A stretch of 58,000 nucleotides of DNA from Cryptomeria japonica (GCF_030272615.1 NC_081406.1:234168396-234226395); one strand, 5' to 3'. Shown: positions 1 to 11,820, counted from the first letter of the stretch. Notes: generated by a model not told the origin, from the sequence alone. Program-made: numbers and translations.

Positions 1-503
1 GCCTATATTAAGCCCATATAGATAATTTTTTTTACAAATATGGCTTATACATTTTCCTAAGGCTCCCCTTAATTCTCTCCTTCCAGAGTTTGCATGAATT
101 TAATTACATTGTTTAGTATTTGTGCAAATGGGGGGGCTTAGGTTTTCTTGAGCCTCTATTTCCACAGCTCACCTTTCAACATATATCAAAATAAAGTTTG
201 TTCGAACAATTTTCCAAACTAAGTACATGGCTTAGTGGTCGCGCATAGTCCTCGGAGTTGGGAGGTCAGGGGTTCAAATCATCGAATGCCCTTTTATTGG
301 ATTTGCCACTGACTATAGTGGACAAAGATAATGTGCCTCCCAAATGATGCTGAAAAAGGCACTCAGCCTGGTGGTAGCGCTTGAGAAAAAGAAGTGAGTG
401 GTTGGGGGTTTGAATCAACCCAACTAACTTTTCAACAACCATTCCATTAAACCAAAGGAGATATGGAATGGTGCCACCATGTCTTTTGGATCCTCTTGTA
501 TCA
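1..503 (-). repeat. 3' LTR of the gypsy-like element, truncated by the window start
   Basis: This stretch matches 17240-17683 base for base over long runs, for example the shared blocks around CTTATACATTTTCCTAAGG and GGAATGGTGCCAC. The match stops at 503, where the sequence TCA meets pyrimidine-rich DNA that is a purine run on the coding strand. By comparison with the complete copy, about 545 bp of this LTR lie to the left of the window. Confidence 0.85.
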
Positions 504-547
504 ATCCTCTCAATTGAGAAGCTTTTGGACCACCAAAAGGTCTATTT

Positions 548-850
548 TTACATATAATTTAAGTGAGGGCATTGTTGCCTCACTTGCCCAATATCATTTG
601 TCCACCCTGCTAGATTTCTATTTATCTGACCCATCACAAACAAGATGATAAATGAGATAGCATTGCTGATACAATTGATAGTATACTCATCAATATTAAT
701 TGTTGCATCCACTAGCCACATAGAGTTAACTAGTAGAATAATAAGAAATAATACTAAATAAACTGATGTGGAAGAAAAAGTATCAACATGCTGGATCTCT
801 TGAATAGGAACATCATTATAAAATGAATCATTCAAACCCTCTTTTACCAC
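548..850 (-). pseudogene. Hydrophobic reading frame next to the 3' LTR
   Basis: An open minus-strand stretch of 100 codons lies where a gypsy element would normally begin its reverse transcriptase. It has two strongly hydrophobic segments: one around YLVLFLIILLVNSMW, the other around AISFIILFVMG. These could be membrane-spanning if translated. It follows the protease remains, with stop codons between, and ends about 45 bp before the LTR. I do not recognise the product. It may be an unrelated insertion, a decayed segment that is hydrophobic by chance, or an env-like remnant. No signal peptide or conserved envelope motif is visible, so I assign no function. Confidence 0.35.
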
Positions 851-901
851 CTTAGACTAAAGGCTTAAATCTACTTACAACTGATCCTTACATCATGCTA
901 T

Positions 902-1552
902 CTATGACACCTTGTCATGATTAGAATCCTCATTCTTAACATCACTAGATACTACAAACATGAGGGGTAAATAATTGTGTGCATTTATAATCATCTTCAA
1001 ATGCCCCATGTTTACAATAGATCTATCATTCTTCATGTGATGAGAGTTTAGAATGAATTCAATTCCATCTTTAAACACATGATACCTATTATGTTCCCTG
1101 TAGAAAATGTCCTTTCTGTCATACAAATAAGGACTACCTAGAACTATCCCATAGATGTCAAGTGAAATTAGATCAAACTCTACCTCATCTACAAACTTGG
1201 ATGTGATTGCAAATCAAAGTTTACATTTTATTGATACATGTAACTGAGCATTATCATGCACCCAACCCAATGGATATAGTTTAGGATGAGGTGTTGTTTT
1301 TAATCCCAATTTCTTAACAACTTGTTCAAAGATTAAGTTCACTTCTAATCCACTATCTATGAGTGTATCAATTTTACTTTTTTTTGCAATAGGCCTTATA
1401 TGAAGCAATTCATTCCTTTTACTTTCAACAAGGACCTCATTACACTTTATAGAAGAAGAATGGGAACTAGTAATAGCAATAGGAATGATACCTTTTATAC
1501 CCATAATTGTGATCTTGGTTTCATCATCAGAATTTGATCCGAGATCCTGCAT
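902..1552 (-). pseudogene. Retropepsin-like protease domain of the gypsy-like element
   Basis: The aspartic protease processes the Gag precursor in LTR retrotransposons. Reading right to left, the motif TLIDSGLEVNLI carries the catalytic Asp in a D-S-G context. It is followed by a VVKKLGLKTTPHP segment, then, across one stop near 1213, by YGIVLGSPYLYDRKDIFYRE. That last motif is a hallmark of the protease-to-RT region of plant gypsy elements. The alignment then ends in YHVFKDGIEFILNSHH. The reverse transcriptase expected about 100 residues later is absent. Two reading-frame breaks show that this copy is dead. The protease assignment is secure by motif; the exact ends are not. Confidence 0.7.
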
Positions 1553-1612
1553 GATAGATGTAGTATTTTTCTTACCCTTTCAATCCTTGAACCACTCTAG
1601 CTTCTAAGCACG

Positions 1613-2328
1613 ATGCAATTTCCAACACTTTGCATCTTTGTGCCCTTTCCTTTTTTAGTGTGAGCAATAAGGCTTCTCTTCTTCTTTCTTCACAAAAGTT
1701 GTTTGTTGCATTTGCTCCTTTCCATTCTTGCTCCTTTTATGCTTACTGGATTCCATTAAGAGATTGTCATGGCTATTCCTCAATCCTGTTTCAAGATGAA
1801 TGACTTGCACACTAACTTCATCAAGGTTAGTTGGATTAAACATAAATATTGTATGCTTCAAATTCTCATGTAATCCACCTATATACTTTAACAAAGTTTC
1901 TTGCATGCATAAAGGAATGCCCAAAATTAAATCTCTTTTCCTAAACTCTTGTGTACATTCCTGCACACTTTTTCCTTTCTCTTTCCTTAATGATTGCCAA
2001 TTCATTACTTTGTTTTTGCATGTGACCTAATGGATAACATTATTTCTTAAGTGTAGCTATAAACTCAAACCAAGAAGAAATAATTTTACCATATCGGCTA
2101 AGATCTTCCTGAGTTCTACTCTCCCACCAAATTAAGGTTGTGCCTACCAGGAGAAGAGTGGCTAATTGGATCTTTGAAGGATTATCACTAAAATTTTGAA
2201 TTCTGTAATAAACTTCAACTTGTTTTATCCAATTATCAAGTTTCTCTACATCTAGTTCTTCATTATATGTTGGAAATTTAAATTTAACATCAAGCTTTAA
2301 CAAAGGTGAATTAGATTTTGATTTCACA
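1613..2328 (-). pseudogene. Gag body (capsid-like domain and zinc knuckle) of the gypsy-like element
   Basis: This is the retrotransposon Gag domain. Seen from right to left: LLKLDVKFKFPTYN and KLDNWIKQVEVYYRIQ, then TLIWWES, then EFRKRDLILGIPL, then LLKYIGGLHENLKHTIFMF. These are the ordered blocks of plant gypsy Gag proteins. Near 1613-1670 a CCHC zinc knuckle can be read (YCSH, then GHKDAKCWKLH), but its second Cys position is a TAA stop. One frame break lies near 2020-2040. The part upstream of residue LVKSKS is found 13.9 kb away at 16205-16498, separated by the DNA transposon that starts at 2333. Confidence 0.8.
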
Positions 2329-2332
2329 AGTT

Positions 2333-2356
2333 GGGTATGTTCACAAAGATGGTGGT
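2333..2356 (+). repeat. Left terminal inverted repeat of the DNA transposon
   Basis: It starts GGGTATGTT and continues CACAAAGATGGTGGT. It is the inverted copy of 16177-16200 with two mismatches. A further shared block, AAGTGGACAC, follows at about 2366-2375 here and as its complement at about 16151-16160, at a different spacing. AGTT precedes it. Confidence 0.85.
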
Positions 2357-2400
2357 CAGAAAAGTGGACACCACCCAAAAAAAACATGGAAAAACAAGCA

Positions 2401-2605
2401 GCACGTACGTGGTTTTAAAATTTGAAATTCCCGTGTACGTGCTAAGGTTTGTTCTTCCCAAGCCTAGAGAGGATAGCGCATATGCACTGATTTTAGAAAA
2501 ATAAGTGCTTATGTGCTACACCTTAGAAAATGAGCGCATACGCGCTGCTCATAGGAAAATGAGCATGTACGTGCTCATAATCCAAATATAACCGCGTACG
2601 CGGTG
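2401..2605. promoter_or_regulatory. Left cluster of short palindromic motifs (possible transposase-binding sites)
   Basis: Seven related 12-15-bp motifs occur here: GCACGTACGTGG, GTGTACGTGCTA, GCGCATATGCACTG, GTGCTTATGTGCT, GCGCATACGCGCTG, GCATGTACGTGCTC and CCGCGTACGCGG. Most are near-perfect palindromes around a GTAC, ATAC or ATAT centre. The cluster lies 70 bp inside the left terminus and about 125 bp upstream of the start of the plus-strand gene. Arrays like this serve as transposase-binding sites in elements such as En/Spm. The role here is inferred. Confidence 0.55.
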
Positions 2606-2731
2606 CCAGGTAAAAAAAGTTAAAAAAAAAACTGGGTCTCATTTTCCCATGAATAGCGCATTTTTTACTTCGTTTTTTACCCATTTCTTCTCCTAAACCA
2701 TGAACGGGGTGCTATATTTGTCCTCCAAGCT

Positions 2732-5287
2732 ATGGATCAAGGTTAGTTTTTGTTTATTTTTGTCTTTCTTTCCCATTTGTTCAATTTGTTTTACATTTTG
2801 AATTTAATTTCATTAATTTTGATTAGGTTTTTTCATTTTTTGTTTCAAAAACCATATTCTTCTAATCCAGAACAAGAACAACCCCCAATTCCTCCTTTTG
2901 ACCACACACCCAAAACACAGGAGCAATTAATTAATCAGTTAGGACAAAATACGTCTAAAATCAATAAACTGATTGTTAAATTGAAAACTTCTAAACTTGA
3001 GCATCATCAATCCCTCGCCACTAGCCTAGAAACATTAGCTAGTGGTGCCATAGTTGTTTCCACACAAATTACCAAATGGGGAAGCTTTAGGGATAGGTGT
3101 CATCAGTTCTATGTCAATGGGCTATCATACAATGGAGTAAAAAATAAAAATATTAGTAAACAACAAATATGTGCCCTTTTCATTGATCCCAAAATAGGTC
3201 AGTCATTACCTCCTAATGCAAAGAGGTTTCCCATACATTGGTGTACCAATGCGTAGATGAAGAATCTTTTTTGGCAGAGGTGGTGGATGGTCTTTGATGA
3301 TCCACCTTGTAATAATTATGAGGTGCCATTATATTTTTTGAGAAAAGTATATTGTGAGTTTGTGCTCAATGTGTGCCCAAACTATTTTGACATGAGAGAG
3401 TTCCATGCTAGAGGTGGTGGCTCTACCCAAGATAGACTTGGAGCCCATAGGCGATTACCCGCAGAGAGTCACCGCCCCTAGCACCCAAATCCGAGGTGCA
3501 TCAGGCTGTCCCAGTAGAGCTGAAAGAGTTGATGGAGCTACAGACTCTTTAGGTGGCCACAACATTGACTGGTGCCATCATCCAGCATGGGACATCATTA
3601 GCACACCCTATTGTATTGGATGATGAGCCATTAGGTGGCAATAGAGAGCCCATCTAGCATATGTGTGTTAGTTGCTCGGGGATATGCTTGGGGGTAGATG
3701 ATGGAGCCGATGCAGATGGATCCTCATCTCATCTGTGCATGATTTGAGGGAGTAGATGTTAGGCCCACATGGTTGAGGATTTTGCGTTGACAGATGAGTT
3801 GATGGACATGGTGTTTTCCCATGAGCCACAAACACAGGTGTGTTGATTTGAATTCACAGTATTTTATTTATCAGTTACTTTAAATTTGTAATTACATAAA
3901 TGAATTTTCATTTATACATCAATTTAAATTGAGACAAATAGTATGCATTTCAAGATGCAACAACGGTATCCCATACTCCTCCCCTAGTTACTATAGCTAC
4001 AACTTCAATGCTTGAGGTATAAATTTTGTAACATGTTAAAATAGAATAGTACACTTTGAATTAAAATAAAATAAAATATACTAACTATCTTTAATGCTTG
4101 GTCAAATTTCTAGTTTGTAGGTGTTGACAGGGGAGGAAATGTCCTAGATTGATGACATCATGCTCTCAGCAATCGATTTTGGCCTACAAGGCTATACGGC
4201 ATCATATTTTGTACAACCCTTTTTATGTATTGTTTTGATGAAATATGCAAGTCATTTCATTTTAGATTTTTAAAATTATGTTTAATTTATTATCTGTACT
4301 AATATCTCATGTTAATTTTGTTTTTTAGGGTACCCCCTCCGCATCTAGGGCTCGTCCTAAGAAAAAGGATTCCTCGAAGATGCCAAAACGTAGGAAGAAG
4401 GTAATTGAGAACATTTTTAGTTGTAAAATTGTTTGAAAATGTTGAAATCAAGTATTAGTTGGAGTTTGTAGATTGATTGGTTCTTTTTGTCTATTTTACA
4501 TGTACAGCTGCCATTGAGCTATGTGGATTTGTTGAATGCACTTGATTCACCCATGGATCAAGAGAGGGCAGAGGTATGTATCTCTACTTTATTTTCTTGA
4601 TTTCATGATTATATGGATGCGTACATGTGAACTTGTGATATATTATAATCTTATAATTTTTTCATACAGGAAATATCCATACTTATTTCATCAATGGCGA
4701 ACCCTCCTCCTTACACTAGAGAAGCATCTCAGGATCCGATACAGTTTTGTTTGATATGTAAAATTAATTATTTTTAACCTTCAATACTTATCATTATATT
4801 AATTGTATTTAATCTTTTAACATTTTTTGTATAGGTAATAGTGACAATTTCTACATCGATGGTGAGCCATCCTCAGTCCATTGGAGAAGCATCTCAGGCA
4901 CAGGTATGCCATTGTTCTCTATATTATAGCTTTTAAGTGTTTTTGATATATTTATGTTAGTAAATTGTATTAATTGTACATTTAATCTACAATAGACCCC
5001 TTCGCGGTATGACCATAATGTGGATCCATTTAAGTATGTCTTCAAGAAAACTTCTAAGAGTGACAAGGAGAGGAGAGTGAAGACATCAGCTCCTAGATTA
5101 GCCGATGAGGTAATCTACATTTCAATTGCAAAAGAATTAAAGTTAAATGCATAGTTATGTTGTTAATTGTGAACTATTTTTTACAAAAGAATTCTAACTT
5201 GGCTTTTGAATTGTGGTTTTGCAGCCATCTACAGAGCTACGTATTGCATCAAAGAGGCTTGATTTTGATGATCCACCACAAGTTTAG
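2732..5287 (+). pseudogene. Second gene of the DNA transposon: spliced, lysine-rich protein of unknown function
   Basis: The gene can be read through GT-AG introns. Exon 1 (2732-2741) gives MDQ and joins at 2871 to EQEQPPIPPFDHTP and a polar region. A TAG at 3254-3256 and two frame changes near 3400-3480 break this large exon, which runs to about 3837. Further exons fit at about 3955-4016, 4118-4210, 4329-4400, 4508-4573, about 4670-4740, 4835-4903, 4996-5109 and 5225-5287. Those between 4329-4573 and 4835-5287 keep phase 0 without stops. The 4329-4400 exon encodes RPKKKDSSKMPKRRKK, a likely bipartite nuclear localisation signal. The exons at 4670 and 4835 look like duplicates (both end REASQ or GEASQ). 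I do not recognise the protein. Its place beside the left palindrome cluster suggests an accessory DNA-binding or nuclear role, which is inference. Confidence 0.6.
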
Positions 5288-5480
5288 GATCATATAGTGT
5301 TAGTTTTGGTCATAGAATGACCAATACATGTAGATATATTCTACATTTTTATTGTATATCGATTTGGACATGGCATATGCCACATTTTTGTAATACTTGT
5401 ATTGACTTGGTAGACATGCCTTTTTTTTATATATGTAAATATCGATATTCGATCCAATAAATGTGTACTGCATTCATTAT

Positions 5481-5762
5481 TTTGTATTTGTTGTATTTTG
5501 TGGTTGTCCTTTTATAAATTTAAATGAATATTTGCATATGTAATCAACAATGTGTATATAAACAACAAAAATATATGATATAAAACATTGCACTCGTGGA
5601 ATATGATTTGATAAAATTTCTAAAATGTTGAATTAACCCTACAAAACTCCTTGTATTTAGTTCATTATTGTGTATTTGTTGTATTTGGTGGCTGCCCTTT
5701 TATAAATTTAAATGAATATTTGCATATGTAATCAACAATATGAATATAAACAACAAAAATTG
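5481..5762. repeat. Direct duplication of a ~95-bp AT-rich segment
   Basis: The segment at about 5481-5571 (containing TTTATAAATTTAAATGAATA and TTTGCATATGTAATCAACAA) recurs at about 5667-5762 with few differences. It lies downstream of the second gene's last exon and before the satellite. No coding content is seen. Confidence 0.8.
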
Positions 5763-5789
5763 ACATTATGAATATAAATAACAATATGT

Positions 5790-7740
5790 GTTTGGTGCGA
5801 GAGCACCCTCACGCTTGCAATGGTCAAATTTTGTTCATTGTGTGCACAAACCAACATCACGAGAAAATCCGAGTGGGTAGGTTTATGCTAGGCATGCCCC
5901 TGTCATGCATCCCAAAGCGCCGAAACATCGAGAGTCATACCATACCGGTGCGATCTCTCAAGTGCCGCGAGTCCAAAAAATTGTCAAAAGTTGACAGACT
6001 ATTTCTTCAAATCCAGGACATGTATGGTCAATCTATTTGAACTCATGGGGTCATGTGAGGCTCCTCTACAATGGCCTATCTTAGTTTTTTATGAGTTGGA
6101 GCCATTTTCGATTGGTAGCATTTTTTTGACTACTACAAAAACCATCAGTTGCTTGCAATGCAAAGTTGCCAGATTGGCTAGAATTGATTTGGTTCGTCAT
6201 GTGCACAAAATGACATCATGAGTGTGTTCAGGTGGGTAGGTTTACACTAGGCATTCCCCTGTCATGCATCCCAAAGCGTCGGAATGTCAAGAGTCATACC
6301 GTACCGGTGCGATCTCTTAAGTGCCTTAAGTCCAAAAAATTGTCAAAACTTGATGGACTGTTTCTTCAAATCCAGGACACATATGGTCAATCTGTTTGAA
6401 CCTGTGGGGTCATGTGAGGCTCCTCTATAATGGTTTGTCTCAATTTTTGATGAGTCGGAGCCATTTTGGATTGGTAGCATTTTTTGCCTGCTACAAAAGT
6501 CGTCAGTTGCATGCAATGCAAAGTTGCCAGATTGGTTAGAATTTATTCGGTTCATCATGTGCACAAACCAACATTGCGAGTGCATCTGGGTGGGAAATTT
6601 TACACTAGGCATGCCCCTTTCATGCATCCCAAACCATCAGAATGTCGAGAGTCATACCATATCGGTGTGATCTATCAAGTGCCCTGAGTCCAAAAAATTG
6701 TCAAAACTTGATGGACTATTTCTTCAAATCCAGGACACATATTGTCAATCTGTTTGAACTCATGGGGTCATGTGAGGCTCCTCTACAATGTCCCATCTTA
6801 GTTTTTGACGAGTCCAAGCCAATTTCGATTGGTAGCATTTTTTGCCTACTACAAAAACTATCAGTTGCATGCAATGCAAAGTTGCCAGATTGGCTAGAAT
6901 TGATTCAGTTCATTGTGTACATAAACCAAAATCACAAGCACATCTAGGTGGGTAGGTTTATGCTAGGAATTACCTTTTCATGCATCCCAAAGCATCAAAA
7001 CATCGAGAGTCATACTATACCGGTGCGATCTCTCAAGTGCCTTGAGTCCAAAAAATTGTCAAATTTTGACGGACTGTTTCTTCCAATCCTGGACACATAT
7101 GGTCAATCCTTTTGAACCCATGGAGTCATGTGAGGCTCCTCTACAATGTGCTCTCTTGGTTTTTGATGACTCAGAGCCATTTTTGATTGGTAGCATTTTT
7201 TTGCTTGCTATAAAAACTGTCAGTTGCATGTAATGCAAAGTTGCCAGATTGGCTAGAATTGATTCGATTCATCATGTGCACAAACCAACATCACAATCAC
7301 GTTTGAGTGGGTAGGTTTATGCTAGGCATGCCTCTGTTGTGCATCCCAAAGCACCGAAATGTTGAGAGTCATACTGTACCAGTGCGATCTCTCAAGTGCC
7401 CTGAGTCCAAAAAATTGTCAAATTTTGACGGACTATTTCTTCCAATCTAGGACACATATGGTTGTTCCGTTTGAACTCATAGGGTCCTGTGAGACTCCTC
7501 TACAATGTCCTCTCTCAGTTTTTGATGACTCAGAGCCATTTTCAATTGGTAGCATTTTTTTGCCTGCTCCAAAGTCATCAATTGCATGCAATGCAAAGTT
7601 GTAGGATTGACTAAAATTGATTGGGTTTGTCGTGTACACAAACCAACATCACAAGCGCATTTGGGTGGGAATTTTTATGATAGGCATGCCCCTATCATGC
7701 ATCCCAAAGCACTGGAATGTCGAGTACCATACCCTACTAA
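5790..7740. repeat. Satellite array with a ~356-bp unit, about 5.5 copies
   Basis: The block CATGCATCCCAAAGC recurs near 5905, 6266, 6622, 6979, 7342 and 7698. The block AAAAAATTGTCAAA recurs near 5978, 6336, 6694, 7048 and 7404. Spacing is 354-363 bp. Each unit also carries CTCAAGTGCC, GGTCATGTGAGGCTCCTCTA and GATTGGTAGCATTTTTT. Copies differ by scattered substitutions. Short open frames appear at the same place in several units but are broken by stops and have no recognisable domain. The array lies between the 3' ends of the two convergent transposon genes. Confidence 0.9.
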
Positions 7741-7989
7741 CGCAATGTAGAAGTTGACAACATTTTTGACAATTTTTTTGACAACAATGACAATTTTTGC
7801 TCAAATTGTATCTAGTCTCAATCTATGACCCCTATGACTTGATAATGACTCAAATAATTCTCCATAATTATACAAGAATCAAGAATGTTCATGATTGACC
7901 AGGGACACATCACATATACTCAAAACATAGTCATAAAACATTGACACACAAAAGAGTCACAAAACATTGTCACATATTATTCAAAAATT

Positions 7990-8320
7990 TGCCTCTAAAT
8001 ATGGTCAAATCAGCTCTTGGCTATTTGATTATACAAAATAAATGTCTTACAAATCATCTCATGGGCTTTTATACAAAATTTGGCATTACAATATGTGTGA
8101 CTCAACTCATTGCTATTTTAATATACAAATCATCTCATGGGCTTTTATACAAAATTTGGCATTACAATATGTGTGATTCATCTCATCGCCATTTTAATAT
8201 ACAAAATTTGGCATGTACATATGTACAAATTATCTCATTGCCATTTAAATATACAAAATTATGCCTCTAAACTTGTAAAAATAAGCTCATGGGCATTTAT
8301 ATATACAAAAAATGAATATA
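7990..8320. repeat. Imperfect tandem repeats of ~70 bp downstream of the transposase
   Basis: The phrase CATCTCATGGGCTTTTATAC, followed by AAAATTTGGCATTACAATAT, occurs at about 8057 and again at about 8128. Shorter, more diverged versions (CATTGCCATTTAAATATACA and similar) continue to about 8310. They lie just beyond the transposase stop at 8381, between it and the satellite array. Confidence 0.75.
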
Positions 8321-8380
8321 GAACAATTTGTCGATGATTTATACAAAATTCTCAAAATCATTCTACTCTGAATCGTAGAA

Positions 8381-11279
8381 TCAATTAAGAGAGCCTTCAG
8401 GATTGGCTCTAACCTGTATTGTGTCAAGTATTTCCTTGTGGTTAGATTCATGAACTTTCCATAAAATCTTGTTATGAGGTCTACCATGATACTTCATCAA
8501 ATGAATATTTGTTGCAACAACAAGGTTAGAGAAATGAAGAATATGTCTGTGTGTTTCAAAGTCCTCGAATAACCAAACATCAGAATTCTTGATAGGGTAT
8601 CTCCAAAGCCATGTTCTTGTCACGACAACAGACCCTATTGGGTACTCAATACCCTCTCCGTAAATGATTGTGGTTGTCAATTTTCTTTTAGGCTCAACAT
8701 AATGACACAAATAGTAATCTGTTCCTTCTTCATTGTTCTCTTCTGCAACAATTGCATACACATGACCTGCATTTTATAAAGTGTTAATTAATACCAAAAA
8801 TAAAGTATGATGTACAACAAAATGAACCAAAAAGAATGCTTGCAAAAAAATTAACTCAAAAAATCACCTGAATCCATTAGGTCAGATACATGCTCAAAAT
8901 GCACTGATGTCTCCATCTGGCTTAATTGTAGTTCTTTGGGAATTTGATATGAATCAATGGGAACCAACGGTCTACAAGACAATTTATCAACCCACTCTTG
9001 TAATTCACTTTCTTCCCACAAAAAATACATGCATGAAGAGAAAAAACATACCATTTGTCTCATATAAATTACCAGTGAACTTGAATTTGAACTCATAAAT
9101 GAGTGCATGACTCGATCCTGCAACTGTACAATAATCTAGATAGTTTTCAATGTTAGATTCAGTGATCAACCAAAAATATCTATGAACCATTGATGTACCT
9201 AGATTACCTAGACCCATCATAGACTTACACCATCGCACAATTGTTTCTGCATCTATCAACTCAGCACCACCTTCGTACTTCAATTCTTCCCTAGCTAGGG
9301 CTCTTTTCACACATGCTCCTACACCATCGTGCTCTCTCTTACCATGTCTAGCCTCAGTGAAATTCCAAAAATGTTGTACACCGCTTGTCATATGCATCCT
9401 TGTCAACCAATAAAACATCCTTGCATTCTTGAATTTTACAGTGCAATTATATGACCATATTAAGTGTCAGTTGTATCGTATGTTCCTTTCCCTTAAACTA
9501 TCATAGAAAACTTTAAAGCATCCTTGTACAAACTCTGATGAATGTGTATGATCATCACTTATGTAGAAGTGATACTCTCTTACAACCTTTCTATCCTCCT
9601 CTGTGCTATCATCTGCATGCATGAATGCTATGTGTACAAAAATAGAAAGTTGTGTAGAGCGATAATACATGGATTGCACTTCATTTTGTGAAATCAACGA
9701 TAGAGACAATGGTGCCAAGAGGAAATGTGTCCTTACATAGCTTGAATTTCTCATCTAACCATCGAGCTCTATGTGTATGCATTATGTACTCATAAACTAG
9801 TTTCTCTTGAAACATTTTCATAAATTAAGCTACACATATATCATTTTTCACTATCTCACATCTCTTCAAATATTTTCCATCTTTAACTCCATATGTGACT
9901 GTCTTGTATTTTCCGAAAGAAACTAGTTTCATACCAATTTCATGTGTGCTCTCCAAATGTACGCATCTTGGTAAATGTTGCAAACCACCACATATAGCAC
10001 AAGAACCTTCCAAAAAGGACATCTTATAATAAATGAAACCATCATGTCTATTACATAGCACACTTGAAATAAATTCTCTTGCCGACTTAGAAGGTGCTTG
10101 TTTATTACATTCCTACAAAACATCGTTAGTGTGCAAAGTAGAACAAATATGACAAAAAATATCATAATGCATGGAAAATTCAATATGCATCCTACAACAA
10201 CACGTGGTGCGTACATGATTAATCTTAATATAAAAAGGTTTTGCCATTTCAAAAAATCTTTGAGAAATTCTTATTTGAGGAAAATTTTGAAGGAATCTTT
10301 CATAAAATTTAGTTTGAGTCATATCCAAATAGTGTTTGGCATGTGGCTCATGATTTGTAGACCCAAGTCACCTTCTAACAACATCTCTTTGGTTGGGCGA
10401 AACTCTTATGTTGTCATGCCAAAATTTTTCAATTAATGTTTTTAGTGCATCAACAACAACCTTGTCTTTCCATGGTAGTCTACCTGAGAATACCCAAAGA
10501 GAATTATTGTTAGGTTCCTCTATTTTTTCCCGCCTCTTTAATGCTTTACTTAATGTTATTCTACTAACGTTTAATGACTTACTTGTTTTTCTTATCAAAC
10601 GATTTTTTATTTATTTTCTTACTCATTATGGTTGATGTAATGACACATCAAGTAGAATTAGAGTCTTTAGTACGTGATTTTGAACCAATAGCTTGATATG
10701 CATCAAATAGATTTCTCATAATAGTTCTTTCACTGTTACTTTCAGATGATCTTAGGCCTAGAATTTTCATTGTCTCTCTAAAATTCAAATTTTTAATCAT
10801 TTGAACAATTAATTGACATCTTGCAGTTTGATTTAAGTTATTAAAATAAATTTTCCATATTCTTTTAACCATTCTCCTACGAGTTCATTCATTCATTTTA
10901 TTGGGCATTGACTTCAATATATTCTCATCAATGTCAATTAGATACTTTGGTTCCTATGAATGATTCTAGGAGGTGTTAACATCAGTGCATTATGTACATT
11001 CAATTCATCAAGTAGATAAGTTGTAATATGTTCATCATTTAATTGATTATTCAATGCGCTATCTTCTTCAATTGCATTAGGTTCAAACAATAAATCAACT
11101 ATCTCTTCTTCAATTGGATTAGGTGCATTATATTCATTTGGTAAACCGAACTGAGATGTTGAGGATGACATACCTTCTTCTCCCATTGTTCTTAAGTCAC
11201 ATAATTTCTTCATACACTGCCTTTGTCTTTCCTTTTGAGCCTCTTGTTGTTCCATCGTTCCCCGCTTGTACTTTCCCAT
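8381..11279 (-). pseudogene. DDE-type transposase gene of the 13.9-kb transposon
   Basis: It reads right to left from the ATG at 11279. Recognisable blocks in order: an acidic N-terminus; a helix-turn-helix-like KSLNVSRITLSKALKRR; FWHDNIRVSPNQRDVVRR; a Cys/His segment with RTTCCCRMHIEFSMHYDIF and CAICGG; QNEVQSMYYRSTQLSIFVH; REYHFYISDDHTH; FKNARMFYWLTRMHM; RHGKREHDGVGACVKRAL; and WCKSMMG. A GT-AG intron fits at 8767-8867, and the last exon (8766-8381) encodes YAIVAEENNEEGTDYYLCHY to the stop. As I recall them, unnamed plant and moss transposases share this order, but I cannot run a search. The acidic position before FKNARMF is absent (WSYNCTVKFKN), and there are several frame changes and stops, so the copy is inactive. 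Confidence 0.75.
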
Positions 11280-11599
11280 GGTTGATATCGATTGTCCTAA
11301 ATAGAATCATATTACATATATATGTAGACAAAAGTTCATAAACAAACAAATAACCAGAAATATGCATCTTATCACTATTTTTTGGAATCAAACTATTAAA
11401 CAATCACAATACCGTTGACAAAAAATAATAAGAACAACAATTCAATCATTTGAAATCATGCAAAAACAAAAAATTCACTTACTTATATGTATAAAACAGT
11501 GATAGAAGTGCAGACATAGTTCCGATGGGGCCTTCAATGACCTCAAAAACTTCTTTTGAGGCCATTGAGGCTCTTGGGAAACTAAAACTATGTCTATAA

Positions 11600-11820
11600 A
11601 CCACTTACGCACTACATTAATAACTGCGTACATGCTGTTAGTCCATAAAATGTTGACAAGACCAACAGTATTCTTTTTTCCCATTCTAGACTAATAAGTA
11701 GTGCGTACGCACTGAATAATGGGCTCAGTAAAAGTAATATGTACCACGTATGTGTTCCTTTGCCTTAAAAAAGTTATGGCAGGGCAATGAACTAATAGTT
11801 TCAGTACCCCGTATGTGCTA
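11600..11820. promoter_or_regulatory. Palindromic motif cluster upstream of the transposase gene
   Basis: Five motifs of the same type as at the left end occur here, including the perfect palindrome AGTGCGTACGCACT at 11700-11713. The others are CTTACGCACT near 11604, CTGCGTACATGCTG near 11624, CCACGTATGTGTTC near 11744 and CCCCGTATGTGCTA near 11807. The cluster begins about 320 bp upstream of the transposase ATG. Shared arrays upstream of both genes suggest that transposon proteins bind and regulate both promoters, which is inference. Confidence 0.5.

Noticed and set aside
548-850. Envelope gene of an errantivirus-like element
   Set aside because: Only two hydrophobic segments are visible; no signal peptide, cleavage site or conserved envelope motif supports it.
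5768-7604. Short open frames repeated in each satellite unit (about 60-100 codons)
   Set aside because: They are by-products of the tandem repeat, are broken in several units and lack a plausible start or domain.
5790-7740. CRISPR-like array
   Set aside because: The unit is about 356 bp, without short spacers, and the context is a plant transposon; it is a satellite.
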